The notes under the pieces: model-generated
What the model saw: only the letters and a program-made list of their open reading frames with translations
Database searches by the model: none
Told to the model about the DNA's origin: nothing
From: Magnetococcales bacterium
Lineage (GTDB): Bacteria > Pseudomonadota > Magnetococcia > Magnetococcales > Magnetaquicoccaceae
Direction of reading: 5' to 3'
DNA length: 41,576 bases
NCBI GenBank assembly: GCA_015234115.1
Contig: JADFWP010000022.1
Coordinates: 1-41,576, forward strand
Part shown: positions 22,619 through 31,303 of the stretch, piece after piece
Numbering within the stretch: position 1 is the stretch's first letter
Layout of the letters: each line of letters starts with the position of its first letter
Translations under genes and position numbers: made by a program

Positions 22619-23833
22619 TTACATGTTTAGTACTTGTTTAACCAAATTGACTGCAGAGTCGCACTGGCTTTTTTGTCCCTTTGCCCCTCCCCATCTTCCT
22701 TTTGGTTCAGGATACCCGCCTTGAACAGATAGGAATCTTTGTCCAGCATTCCGTGGAGTTCTGATGAATTCTCGTAGATTGTCCCATTGGTCCTCAGAGA
22801 TTTGGTCTAATTCAATACCGATTTCCGCAAGAGATCCAACAACGAAAGCTAGTTGCTTATATTTGTCAACACTAACCCCGGATCCTTTAACGTCAAGTAT
22901 AAAAATTGTTATTCTCTCAAAATCGTCAAAATAGGTTTTAAGCTCGCCGCTATAAACTGGGAAAGATAGCTTTCCAGGATTTTCATCAGAGTATCTAAAT
23001 TGTGCACATACGATATCCAGAACCTCATCAGTTGAGCCTCTATAGATCATGTTGAGGTGTGATGTATTTTTTAACATATTATCTATCATGTCGCGGCATC
23101 TTAAAATTAGATACCAGAGAAACATTTCGGATGGTCTTTGCCCTTTTGCTAATTCTTTTCCTTCCCACCATCTGCACCAAGAGTCAAAACTTTCTGGCTT
23201 GCTGTTCCATGGATTTTCTACTCCTTTTTCTGTTGCGTTTCTAATCATTTCAGAGGTTGAATTTGCGTTACGATAGATGCCCACTAGTCTGACGAAATAA
23301 ACAGAGGAGGATGCACTATAATAAGATAATCTAATATCTTGGCCAGATAATGGCGTTCCTCCTTCATTAATTCTCCGGAAGATTTCAAGTTTTGTTGTTA
23401 AATCAATACCTCTAGGGAGGTATATAACGGTCAACGGATAGTCGTTAAATATATTTTTTAGCTGACCAGCAAGACTGCTATATGTTTTTCCTCTATACAA
23501 AGCACTTTCTGGCACTAAATAAGGTATGTTATCGTCATCTTCAATTTTTATTTCATCTTTAAAGAATTGCAATAATGTTGATAATCTTTGCTGGCCATCA
23601 ACAACCTCATAAATTGCTGATTCGTTTTCGTGAAAGAAAAACGCTGGTATTGTGAGATTGTTAAGTATGGATTCTAAGAAAAGAGATTTTTTTCTTGAAT
23701 CCCATTGATCAGTGTCTCTTTGATAATTTGGAATTAGTATTCTCTTTGCATTTAATCTGTTGAGGATTGTTTCGATGTTTTGTGTTTCAGCGTTGCTTCT
23801 GCTTTTGATAAGAGGAATGATTTCTGTTGACAT
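22619..23833 (-). CDS. DUF262 (GmrS-like/ParB-fold) protein
   Basis: 404 residues from the ATG at 23833, with AGGAG 7 bases upstream. The N-terminal DUF262 domain has 'IPNYQRDTDQW' (34-44), 'FLESILNNLTIPAFFF' (52-67), 'EVVDGQQRLSTLLQFF' with DGQQR at 79-83, and 'IFRRINEGGTPLSGQDIRL' (151-169). DUF262 proteins share a ParB/Srx-like nucleotide-binding fold, and several act in defence, including GmrSD, BrxU and SspE; DUF262 is often joined to the HNH-type DUF1524. Here DUF1524 is missing and a separate HNH gene follows. The C-terminus ends 'LSVQGGYPEPKGRWGGAKGQ', basic and Gly-rich. The gene is markedly AT-rich. Confidence 0.9.
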   Translation of the reverse strand: MSTEIIPLIKSRSNAETQNIETILNRLNAKRILIPNYQRDTDQWDSRKKSLFLESILNNLTIPAFFFHENESAIYEVVDGQQRLSTLLQFFKDEIKIEDDDNIPYLVPESALYRGKTYSSLAGQLKNIFNDYPLTVIYLPRGIDLTTKLEIFRRINEGGTPLSGQDIRLSYYSASSSVYFVRLVGIYRNANSTSEMIRNATEKGVENPWNSKPESFDSWCRWWEGKELAKGQRPSEMFLWYLILRCRDMIDNMLKNTSHLNMIYRGSTDEVLDIVCAQFRYSDENPGKLSFPVYSGELKTYFDDFERITIFILDVKGSGVSVDKYKQLAFVVGSLAEIGIELDQISEDQWDNLREFIRTPRNAGQRFLSVQGGYPEPKGRWGGAKGQKSQCDSAVNLVKQVLNM

Positions 23834-24424
23834 GTAATTCTCCTGGTTTGACCGATTGAAAAGTGGAATATGTACCTGCCATTCTTGTGTCTCAAAAGCG
23901 AACTTGGTTGCAATACCAAACTGCAAAAATAAAATCGCACTAACCAATTAATCTTCGCTTAGAAAAATACTCGCAAATACTTATAGTGTGTCAACAAGAA
24001 TCCCTAAATATAAAAAAGTTTTTTGCTGTCGGTATGCGGATTTGGTGTGAGCAATGTTAATCCGTTTTATACGGATAAAAAAACAGACTCGCAATCCGGC
24101 GTACAGATCAATCCAAAGATAACATTAAAAAATAATTTTGAACTTTGTCGCATTGCAACCATCCAAAGCATGCATCAAAGACTGTGCCTCCAGAATCGTT
24201 TTCATGTTAACCCCTTTCCAACTTGAAGACAAGAAAAAAATGCCCGATATGCCTGCATGGTGAACGTGGTCACCTGAGGTCGATCGGGTGATGATAATCT
24301 GCAAGTATTTACTGATTTTTACTCGGCAAGGCGGACGGGGGATCCGACTTTTCCGTTGACTTTTTGCCCGAAGGGCATCATGTTCCATGCTACGTTAAAC
24401 TTGGCAGGCTGGCAGGAGAGTGCG
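23834..24424. other. AT-rich intergenic region between the DUF262 gene and ilvN
   Basis: About 590 bases with no convincing gene. TTGACA on the minus strand (23994-23989) with AGTATT 17 bases on is a weak promoter candidate for the DUF262 gene. A hairpin ATCCGT-TTTAT-ACGGAT is near 24059-24075. GC content rises again around 24330, just before ilvN. The expected large subunit gene of acetolactate synthase is not here. Confidence 0.6.
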
Positions 24425-24931
24425 ATGCGCCACGTCATTTCAGCATTGGTGGAAAACGAAGCCGGAGTGCTTTCGCGGGTGGTGGGGCTTTTTTCCGCGC
24501 GCGGGTTCAACATCGAGACCTTGACCGTGGCCCCGGTCGGGGATGGGGAGACCTCGCGCATCACGCTGGTTACGCGCGGGGAAGATGGCATCATCGAGCA
24601 GATATTGAAACAACTCAACAAGCTGGTGCCGGTGATCCAGGTTGCGGATCTCACCGAAGGGCCGCATGTCGAGCGGGAACTGATGCTGGTCAAGGTGGCC
24701 ACGGACCGGGAAACCCGCGCTGAAGTCTTGAGAATCGCGGATATTTTCCGCTCGCGGGTGGTGGATGCCACCCCCACCTCTTTCATGATCGAAGTCACGG
24801 GCGACAGCGGCAAGCTGGATGCCTGTCTCGCCCTGCTCACGCCCCTCGGGGTGACCGAAATGGTCCGCACCGGGTTGGTGGCGCTGTCGCGCGGGGAAAA
24901 GGGCATGGTCAACAAATCGAGCCATCCTTGA
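24425..24931 (+). CDS. ilvN: acetolactate synthase small (regulatory) subunit
   Basis: 168 residues with AGGAG 6 bases before the ATG. An N-terminal ACT domain ('HVISALVENEAGVLSRVVGLFSARGFNIETL', then 'ISRITLVTRG'-type strands) is followed by the C-terminal domain ('LMLVKVATDRETRAEVLRIADIFRSRVVD', 'FMIEVTGDSGKLDACLALLTPLGVTEMVRTG'). It confers valine feedback control on acetolactate synthase, the first step of Val/Leu/Ile synthesis. The name ilvH would be equally valid. The catalytic subunit gene, normally just upstream, is absent from this place. ilvC follows after 92 bases. Confidence 0.96.
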   Translation: MRHVISALVENEAGVLSRVVGLFSARGFNIETLTVAPVGDGETSRITLVTRGEDGIIEQILKQLNKLVPVIQVADLTEGPHVERELMLVKVATDRETRAEVLRIADIFRSRVVDATPTSFMIEVTGDSGKLDACLALLTPLGVTEMVRTGLVALSRGEKGMVNKSSHP

Positions 24932-24972
24932 ATCATGGCCCGTTTGCCGTCATGATGGCAGGCAACCGATGA

Positions 24973-26040
<1,068 letters not shown>

Positions 26041-26065
26041 TCCTGCGGAAACCTGTCGAACATTT

Positions 26066-26195
26066 AAAAAAAAGAGAGGGGTCTGGGGGGATTCGTCCCC
26101 CCAGGGTTTTGACTTTAAATAAAAAATTTTTAAAATATTTTTCTTTTAAAGTCAAAGCTTTGAGGGATGAATCCCCCAAACCCCCTCTTTTCTTT
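26066..26195. repeat. type A dispersed repeat, full copy
   Basis: A-rich start, GAGGGGTCTGGGGGGATTCGTCCCCCCAGG hairpin (in segments), GTTTTGACTTTAAA, AT-rich centre, TTTAAAGTCAAAGCTTTG, a second hairpin and CCCCCTCTTTTCTTT. The two halves are reverse complements, so RNA from either strand can fold as two short hairpins or one long one. It separates ilvC and psd. Confidence 0.9.
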
Positions 26196-26224
26196 CAATA
26201 GTCAAAAAAATCAAGGAGATCTTT

Positions 26225-26866
26225 ATGGCGTCGCGTTCGCCGGTGGCCAAAGAGGGGCTGCCGTTCATTGCCGCATTCATCCTGGTGGCCGCAGCCGCAA
26301 CCGCCTGGCTTCCCTATCGTCCGCTCCAGGGCGTGCTGTGGATTCTGGCGGGCTGGTGCATCTGGTTTTTCCGCGATCCGGAACGCCAGACCCCAACCGG
26401 TGACGGCCTGGTGATCGCCCCGGCCGATGGACGCGTGGTGGCCATCGAAGAGACCACGGCGCCGCTCTCCGGGCTGCCGGCGCGCAAATTCTCCATTTTC
26501 ATGAATGTCTTCAGCGTCCATGTGAACCGCTTCCCGATCGCAGGCCGGGTCGAACAGGTGGCCTATCATCCGGGCAAGTTCCTCAATGCCGCGTTGGACA
26601 AGGCCTCCATCGAAAACGAACGGATGGAGGTGCTGGCCGTCACCTCATCGGGAGAAAAAATCTCTTTTGTGCAGGTGGCCGGTCTGGTGGCGCGGCGCAT
26701 TGTCTGCTACTTGAAGCCCGGTGATCAACTGCCTGCGGGCCAGAGATTCGGCCTGATCCGCTTCGGTTCGCGGGTGGATGTCTATCTGCCGCTGTCGGCC
26801 CGGATCGAACCCGCGTTGGGCGACCAGACCCGCGCCGGAGAGACGGTGATTGCCCGGTTGTCATGA
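26225..26866 (+). CDS. psd: phosphatidylserine decarboxylase proenzyme (short form)
   Basis: 213 residues, the short Psd type common in alphaproteobacteria. AAGGAG lies 6 bases before the ATG. Two hydrophobic stretches at the N-terminus (about 15-45) give membrane attachment. 'FRDPERQTP' and 'VIAPADGRVVAIEE', then 'IFMNVFSVHVNRFPIAGRV' with the conserved His, 'NERMEVLAVTS' and 'VARRIVCYLKPGD' follow the family order. 'GLIRFGSRVDVYLP' holds the Gly-Ser autocleavage site that makes the pyruvoyl group. It makes phosphatidylethanolamine from phosphatidylserine and is paired with pssA downstream. Confidence 0.96.
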   Translation: MASRSPVAKEGLPFIAAFILVAAAATAWLPYRPLQGVLWILAGWCIWFFRDPERQTPTGDGLVIAPADGRVVAIEETTAPLSGLPARKFSIFMNVFSVHVNRFPIAGRVEQVAYHPGKFLNAALDKASIENERMEVLAVTSSGEKISFVQVAGLVARRIVCYLKPGDQLPAGQRFGLIRFGSRVDVYLPLSARIEPALGDQTRAGETVIARLS

Positions 26867-26914
26867 CATGCACCCTGTTCATGTGAAACGCGCTTATTGG
26901 GGAGAACAGAAACC

Positions 26915-27718
26915 GTGAACGAAACCAAACCCCAGAAAAAAGGGGCTTTTATTTTTCCCTGTCTGTTGACCACGGGCGGCATGTTCTTCGGTTTTTTCGC
27001 CATCATGGCGGCGTTGACCGGGGATTTCAAGAATGGCGCGCTGGCGATTCTGGTGGCAGGCGTTTTCGACGGCCTGGACGGACGTGTGGCGCGGGCGATG
27101 AATGCCACTTCGGCCTTTGGCAAAGAGTATGACAGCCTGGCCGATTTTCTGTCGTTCGGCATTGCGCCGGCGGTGTTGATCCACCAGTGGGCCTTGACCC
27201 CGTTCTCGCGGGTGGGCTGGGCTGGAGCGTTTCTGTTTGCGGTCTGCGGGGCCTTGCGTCTCGCCCGCTTCAATGTGCAGAAATCCGCACCCGACGAAGA
27301 GGTGGCGAAACGCTTTTTCCAGGGGCTGCCGATTCCGGCCGCTGCGGGCGTGCTGGCGGCAACTTTGCTGTTCTATCACGAATTGGGTATCGCGCCCCAG
27401 GATCGCGCCGCTGCCGGAATTGCCGATTTCTGGCGTTGGTTGCCGCTGTTTCTGGTCTATGCCCTTGGCATCCTGATGGTGAGCGGCATTCGTTTCCGCA
27501 GCTTCAAGGAGTTCTCCTGGCACCGCAAACGGCCCTTCTTCACCCTGGTGGCGGTGGTTCTGTTCATCACCGTACTGACCATCCATATGGCTGCGACCCT
27601 TTTTGTGGTGGGTTGGGCTTATCTGCTTTCGGCCTACTCCAGCCATCGTGAATATCGTACCCTGTTGGCCCAGGGCCAGGAGGAGGAGGAGGACGAAGTT
27701 CAGGAGTTTGCAGAATAG
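26915..27718 (+). CDS. pssA: CDP-diacylglycerol-serine O-phosphatidyltransferase
   Basis: 267 residues from a GTG at 26915 with GGGGAG 10 bases upstream. The CDP-alcohol phosphatidyltransferase signature runs from D52 (D-G-x-x-D-G-R-V-A-R, then G69, D73 and D77), complete. About six to eight membrane spans follow. It makes phosphatidylserine, the substrate of Psd encoded 49 bases upstream; this pair completes phosphatidylethanolamine synthesis. The C-terminus is a Glu/Asp-rich cytoplasmic tail. A full type A repeat follows 22 bases after the stop. Confidence 0.96.
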   Translation: MNETKPQKKGAFIFPCLLTTGGMFFGFFAIMAALTGDFKNGALAILVAGVFDGLDGRVARAMNATSAFGKEYDSLADFLSFGIAPAVLIHQWALTPFSRVGWAGAFLFAVCGALRLARFNVQKSAPDEEVAKRFFQGLPIPAAAGVLAATLLFYHELGIAPQDRAAAGIADFWRWLPLFLVYALGILMVSGIRFRSFKEFSWHRKRPFFTLVAVVLFITVLTIHMAATLFVVGWAYLLSAYSSHREYRTLLAQGQEEEEDEVQEFAE

Positions 27719-27740
27719 GTTCGGCAGTACAATAATTGAT

Positions 27741-27866
27741 AAAAAAGAGGGGGTCTGGGGGATTCCTCCCCCAGGGTTTTGACTTTAAACATAAAATTTT
27801 ATAAATTTTTTGCTTTTAAAGTCAAAACCCTGGGGGAGGAATCCTCCAGACCCCTTCTTTTCTTTC
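27741..27866. repeat. type A dispersed repeat, full copy (best preserved)
   Basis: The left hairpin is CTGGGGGA (27755-27762) with TCCCCCAG (27767-27774). GTTTTGACTTTAAA and its complement flank an AT-rich centre, and the right hairpin has one G-T pair. The ends are AAAAGAGG and CCTTCTTTT. A short type B end fragment (GGTCGCGGTTTAAAG, near 27890-27905) follows. It separates pssA and leuA. Confidence 0.92.
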
Positions 27867-27930
27867 AAAGGTCGTGCATCGTTCGCAATGGTCGCGGTTT
27901 AAAGCTTGCAAAAAAGTGGAGGGACATCCC

Positions 27931-29469
27931 ATGTCCGAGAAGGTCTTTATCTTTGATACCACGCTGCGGGATGGGGAACAGTCCCCCGGCGCCTCGATGA
28001 ACGCCGAAGAGAAACTCCGGGTCGCCAAACAGTTGGAACGGCTCAAGGTGGATGTGATCGAGGCCGGTTTTCCGATCTCGTCGCCGGGCAACTTCGAGGC
28101 GGTGCGTTCGGTGGCCCGTCAGGTGCGGGAGTGCTCGGTGGCTGGTCTGGCGCGCGCCCGGGATCAGGATATCGACCGGGCCTGGGAGGCGTTGTGCGAA
28201 GGGGCTGATCCGCGCATTCATCTGTTCATCGCCACCAGCCCGATCCACATGCAACACAAACTCGGCATGACCCCGGATCAGGTGATCGAGGCTGCGGTGG
28301 CTGGCGTGAAACGGGCAGCCCGCTACACCGCCAATGTCGAATGGTCTGCCGAGGATGCGGGCCGCTCGGAGATGGATTTTCTGTGCCGCATCGTCGAGGC
28401 GGTGATTGCCGCCGGAGCCACCACGGTCAACATTCCCGACACGGTGGGCTACACGCTGCCCCACGAATTCGGCGAACGGATCCAGCAACTGATGTCCCGT
28501 GTGCCCAACATCCACCGCGCCATCATTTCGGTGCATTGCCACAATGATCTGGGACTGGCCACGGCCAATTCGCTCTCTGCGATACGTCACGGCGCCCGCC
28601 AGGTGGAGTGCACCATCAACGGCCTGGGGGAGAGGGCCGGCAATGCGGCCCTGGAAGAGGTGGTGATGGCTTTGCGCACCCGGCGTGACATCATGCCTTA
28701 TCATACCGACATCGTGACCGAGGAGATCACGGCGGCATCGCGTCTGGTCTCCCGCATCACCGGCTTTCCGATTCAGCCCAACAAGGCGATTGTCGGGGCC
28801 AACGCCTTTGCCCACGAATCCGGCATCCATCAGGCCGGCATGCTCAAGGACGCCTCCACCTACGAGATCATGACCCCGGCTTCGGTGGGACTGGCCACCA
28901 ATCGTCTGGTGCTGGGCAAACATTCGGGCCGTCATGCCTTTGTCGAACGGTTGAAGGAGTTGGGCTATCAACTGCCGGATTCCCAGATCGAGCGGATCAT
29001 GCAGCGCTTCAAGGATCTGGCGGACAAAAAGAAGACCCTGTTCGACGATGACATTCGCGCACTCGTCGATGACGAAGTGGTGCGGGATGCCGATCCTTAT
29101 AAACTCACCCGTTTGCATGTGGCTTCGGGCACCGAAGATACCCCGGTGGCGGCGGTGGAGATCCAGATCAACGGCCAGTCCCAACGCGGAGCCGGATGGG
29201 GCGAAGGGGCGATTCACGCGGTCTACAACGCCATTGTTCATCTGATTCCAGGGGCGGTGGACCGGGTACGCCTGAAACGGTACGAAGTGCGCGCCATCAC
29301 CGGCGGCATCGATGCCCAGGCCGATGTGATCGTCAACATGGAACAGGACGACCGTTCGGTCCAGGGACGTGGCGTCAACAACGACGTGGTGGTGGCCTCG
29401 GCTCTGGCCTTTCTCAACGCTTTGGCCAAACTGGCCCGCAAGCCGTCGGAGACCGGAACCGGGGTGTGA
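27931..29469 (+). CDS. leuA: 2-isopropylmalate synthase
   Basis: 512 residues, the LeuA1 length. GGAGGG lies 7 bases before the ATG. The catalytic barrel starts 'FIFDTTLRDGEQSPGASM'; 'VIEAGFPISSPGNFEAV', 'VNIPDTVGYTLP' and the metal-binding 'SVHCHNDLGLATANSL' are all intact, as is 'GLGERAGNAALEEVVMAL'. 'IVGANAFAHESGIHQAG' marks the linker, and the C-terminal LeuA dimer domain (about 390-505) should bind leucine for feedback inhibition. It commits 2-ketoisovalerate, the product of the valine path, to leucine, consistent with ilvN and ilvC upstream. Confidence 0.98.
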   Translation: MSEKVFIFDTTLRDGEQSPGASMNAEEKLRVAKQLERLKVDVIEAGFPISSPGNFEAVRSVARQVRECSVAGLARARDQDIDRAWEALCEGADPRIHLFIATSPIHMQHKLGMTPDQVIEAAVAGVKRAARYTANVEWSAEDAGRSEMDFLCRIVEAVIAAGATTVNIPDTVGYTLPHEFGERIQQLMSRVPNIHRAIISVHCHNDLGLATANSLSAIRHGARQVECTINGLGERAGNAALEEVVMALRTRRDIMPYHTDIVTEEITAASRLVSRITGFPIQPNKAIVGANAFAHESGIHQAGMLKDASTYEIMTPASVGLATNRLVLGKHSGRHAFVERLKELGYQLPDSQIERIMQRFKDLADKKKTLFDDDIRALVDDEVVRDADPYKLTRLHVASGTEDTPVAAVEIQINGQSQRGAGWGEGAIHAVYNAIVHLIPGAVDRVRLKRYEVRAITGGIDAQADVIVNMEQDDRSVQGRGVNNDVVVASALAFLNALAKLARKPSETGTGV

Positions 29470-29550
29470 GCCGGGACAACCGTCGCATTTGGTCCTACTG
29501 GTGACAGCCATCACTCTCCATCGGACAAACGCCCGGACTCAAGTGCGCTC

Positions 29551-30603
29551 ATGAACGAAATCACCCATCCTCATGATCGTTTGTTCAAGGCGCTCATGCT
29601 GCATCCGGAAACCGCAGGCGCCTTTCTGCTGGAACGATTGCCGCCGGAGGTGGGGCGCATGCTCGCGCCGGAACCACCGCAATTTGTGGAAGGCACGCTG
29701 ATCGAGGAGCGGTTGCAACCCTATTACTCGGATCGTCTGTTCCAGGTCAAAACGATCACCGGCAAAGCTCTGTTTGTTTATGTTCTTCTTGAACATAAAA
29801 GTTACCCGGACCGGAAGGTGGGGTTGCAGCTTTTTCGCGGCATGGCGGCCTTCATCGAACAAAAAATCCGGGAGGATGAGAACTGGCGGAAACTTCCGGC
29901 GATTCTGCCGATGCTGCTGTATCATGGAGAACAGGAGTGGTTGTTTCCGAATGATTTTATGGCGTTGCTCGATGCGGACGAGGCATTGCGTCCGTGGTTG
30001 TTGAACTTCTGCTTTCCAGTCGTGGACCTGGGACCGATTCCAAACCGGCAATTGTCGCAACATGCCCGTCTGCGGGCCGGACTGATGGCGCTGAAATATG
30101 GCACCCGTGATCCTCAAGCGCAAATGGAGGCTCTGGAAGAGATCACTGGGGCGCTTGAGGAGGCCCCTGAACTCCTGATATCTGTGTTATTGTATCTGTT
30201 GACGACATTTGCCAAACTGGATGAGAATCGTGTACGGGCGGTAGTACGCCGCATCAAACCCGAGGAGGAACAGACCATGATGTCACAATTCGCGCAAGAG
30301 ATCCTGGCCAAGAACATGCCACAATTCGCACAAGAGATCCTGGCCAAGAACAAGCCGGAATGGGTGGCCATGGGCCGTCAGGAGGGCCGTCAGGAGGGCC
30401 GCCAGGAGGGCCGTCAGGAGGGCCGTCAGGAGGGCCGTCGGGAAGAGGCCGCTTCCATGCTGCTTAAACTGATGCACCGCAAATTTGGTTCGATACCGGA
30501 TTGGATGCGCGAAAAGGTGCAGTCGGCGAGCCTGGAGTTGCTCGAAACCTGGAGCGATAATTTCGTATTTGCCAATTCCGTGGACGAGGTGTTCGCATCC
30601 TGA
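29551..30603 (+). CDS. Rpn/YhgA-like PD-(D/E)XK nuclease
   Basis: 350 residues. 'HPHDRLFKALMLHPETAGAFL' at the start carries the conserved Asp of the Rpn family (recombination-promoting nucleases, once called putative transposases). 'ALFVYVLLEHKSYPD' supplies the E-x-K of the nuclease core, and 'LPAILPMLLYHGEQEW' is the usual following block. The C-terminal third has two kinds of tandem repeat: a 12-residue QFAQEILAKN-type duplication and a GRQE repeat. Rpn proteins cut DNA and are linked to horizontal transfer or phage defence. It sits between leuA and fliX, related to neither, so it is an accessory gene. Confidence 0.9.
   Translation: MNEITHPHDRLFKALMLHPETAGAFLLERLPPEVGRMLAPEPPQFVEGTLIEERLQPYYSDRLFQVKTITGKALFVYVLLEHKSYPDRKVGLQLFRGMAAFIEQKIREDENWRKLPAILPMLLYHGEQEWLFPNDFMALLDADEALRPWLLNFCFPVVDLGPIPNRQLSQHARLRAGLMALKYGTRDPQAQMEALEEITGALEEAPELLISVLLYLLTTFAKLDENRVRAVVRRIKPEEEQTMMSQFAQEILAKNMPQFAQEILAKNKPEWVAMGRQEGRQEGRQEGRQEGRQEGRREEAASMLLKLMHRKFGSIPDWMREKVQSASLELLETWSDNFVFANSVDEVFAS
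30284..30355. repeat. two tandem 36-bp units in the Rpn gene
   Basis: 30284-30319 and 30320-30355 differ at only a few positions and encode QFAQEILAKNMP and QFAQEILAKNKP. A recent in-frame duplication. Confidence 0.95.
30373..30444. repeat. six tandem 12-bp units in the Rpn gene
   Basis: Six copies of GGCCGTCAGGAG (the third and sixth with substitutions) encode a GRQE repeat. The same type of repeat is found in many Rpn-family genes and varies in copy number. Confidence 0.96.
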
Positions 30604-30774
30604 ATCCTCGGGGCAAGGGATCGCCATGCAGACAGGCGTGGTCGATTTTTTGCAAGGTCAAGATTCCGTATTGGCACAATGTTTGAATGTAAGACAAATG
30701 CAACGGGCAGAACGGATCACTCACCCTTCCCGGACCCACAGAAAATCACGCATACGCCAATGGGAGGACCGTGC

Positions 30775-31221
30775 ATGACCGTTCGTCGCCTGGAAAAAAC
30801 CGATAAAAGTATCGCCTCGGCCTCCCTGGCCAAGGCAAAAGCTGCCAGCCAGGGCGTCGAAGGGGCAATTTTTTCCAAATCCCTGGCGGCTGCGGCCAAC
30901 ATCCATGAGGCGCTTCCCCTGATTGCCACGTTGGGCGTCTCCTCCAACGCCGAGCGGACCCCCACGCCCTATCAGCGTCGGGAACAACTCGAACAGATGG
31001 GCGAACTGCTCGACACCCTGGAGTCCCTGGGGCGTGAACTGCTCGCCGAATCCCTGTCCGAACCCGATGTCACCCGTCAGAAACTCAAGGAGACCCGGGA
31101 TCAGGCCCTGCATTCCCTCTCCACCGCCCCGGAAAATGGCTCGGAACGGGAATTGCTGCATCGAACTGCGGTGCTGGCCACAGTGGAACTGGCGAAAACC
31201 GATCGAGGGGATTATAAATAG
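30775..31221 (+). CDS. fliX: FliX-like flagellar assembly regulator
   Basis: 148 residues from the ATG at 30775, with GGGAGG 6-7 bases upstream; earlier in-frame ATGs lack this. 'LEQMGELLDTLESLGRELLAESL' and the end 'LLHRTAVLATVELAKTDRG' match the FliX family pattern (a 'LLD.LE.LR' helix and a C-terminal 'I..RA.VELAK' helix). In Caulobacter FliX works with the regulator FlbD to couple basal-body assembly with class III gene transcription. No other flagellar gene is in the window. The N-terminal 60 residues look disordered. The assignment is from pattern recall; a distant homologue is possible. Confidence 0.65.
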   Translation: MTVRRLEKTDKSIASASLAKAKAASQGVEGAIFSKSLAAAANIHEALPLIATLGVSSNAERTPTPYQRREQLEQMGELLDTLESLGRELLAESLSEPDVTRQKLKETRDQALHSLSTAPENGSERELLHRTAVLATVELAKTDRGDYK

Positions 31222-31303
31222 TCCTGCGGCTCTTTGAGGAGTGTGGGGGCCGCGACCCCGGCGGGGTTGTCTGATCCTTTTTTGCTTCTGGCCTTGCCCA
31301 CTC

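Noticed and set aside
22264..23833. DUF262 and HNH as one gene broken by a frameshift
   Set aside because: The frames differ by one base, but an in-frame TAG lies directly before the HNH start, both proteins look complete and 58 bases separate them.
24023..24226. 67-residue plus-strand frame in the AT-rich gap before ilvN
   Set aside because: No ribosome site, no recognisable motif and no sign of a branched-chain leader peptide.
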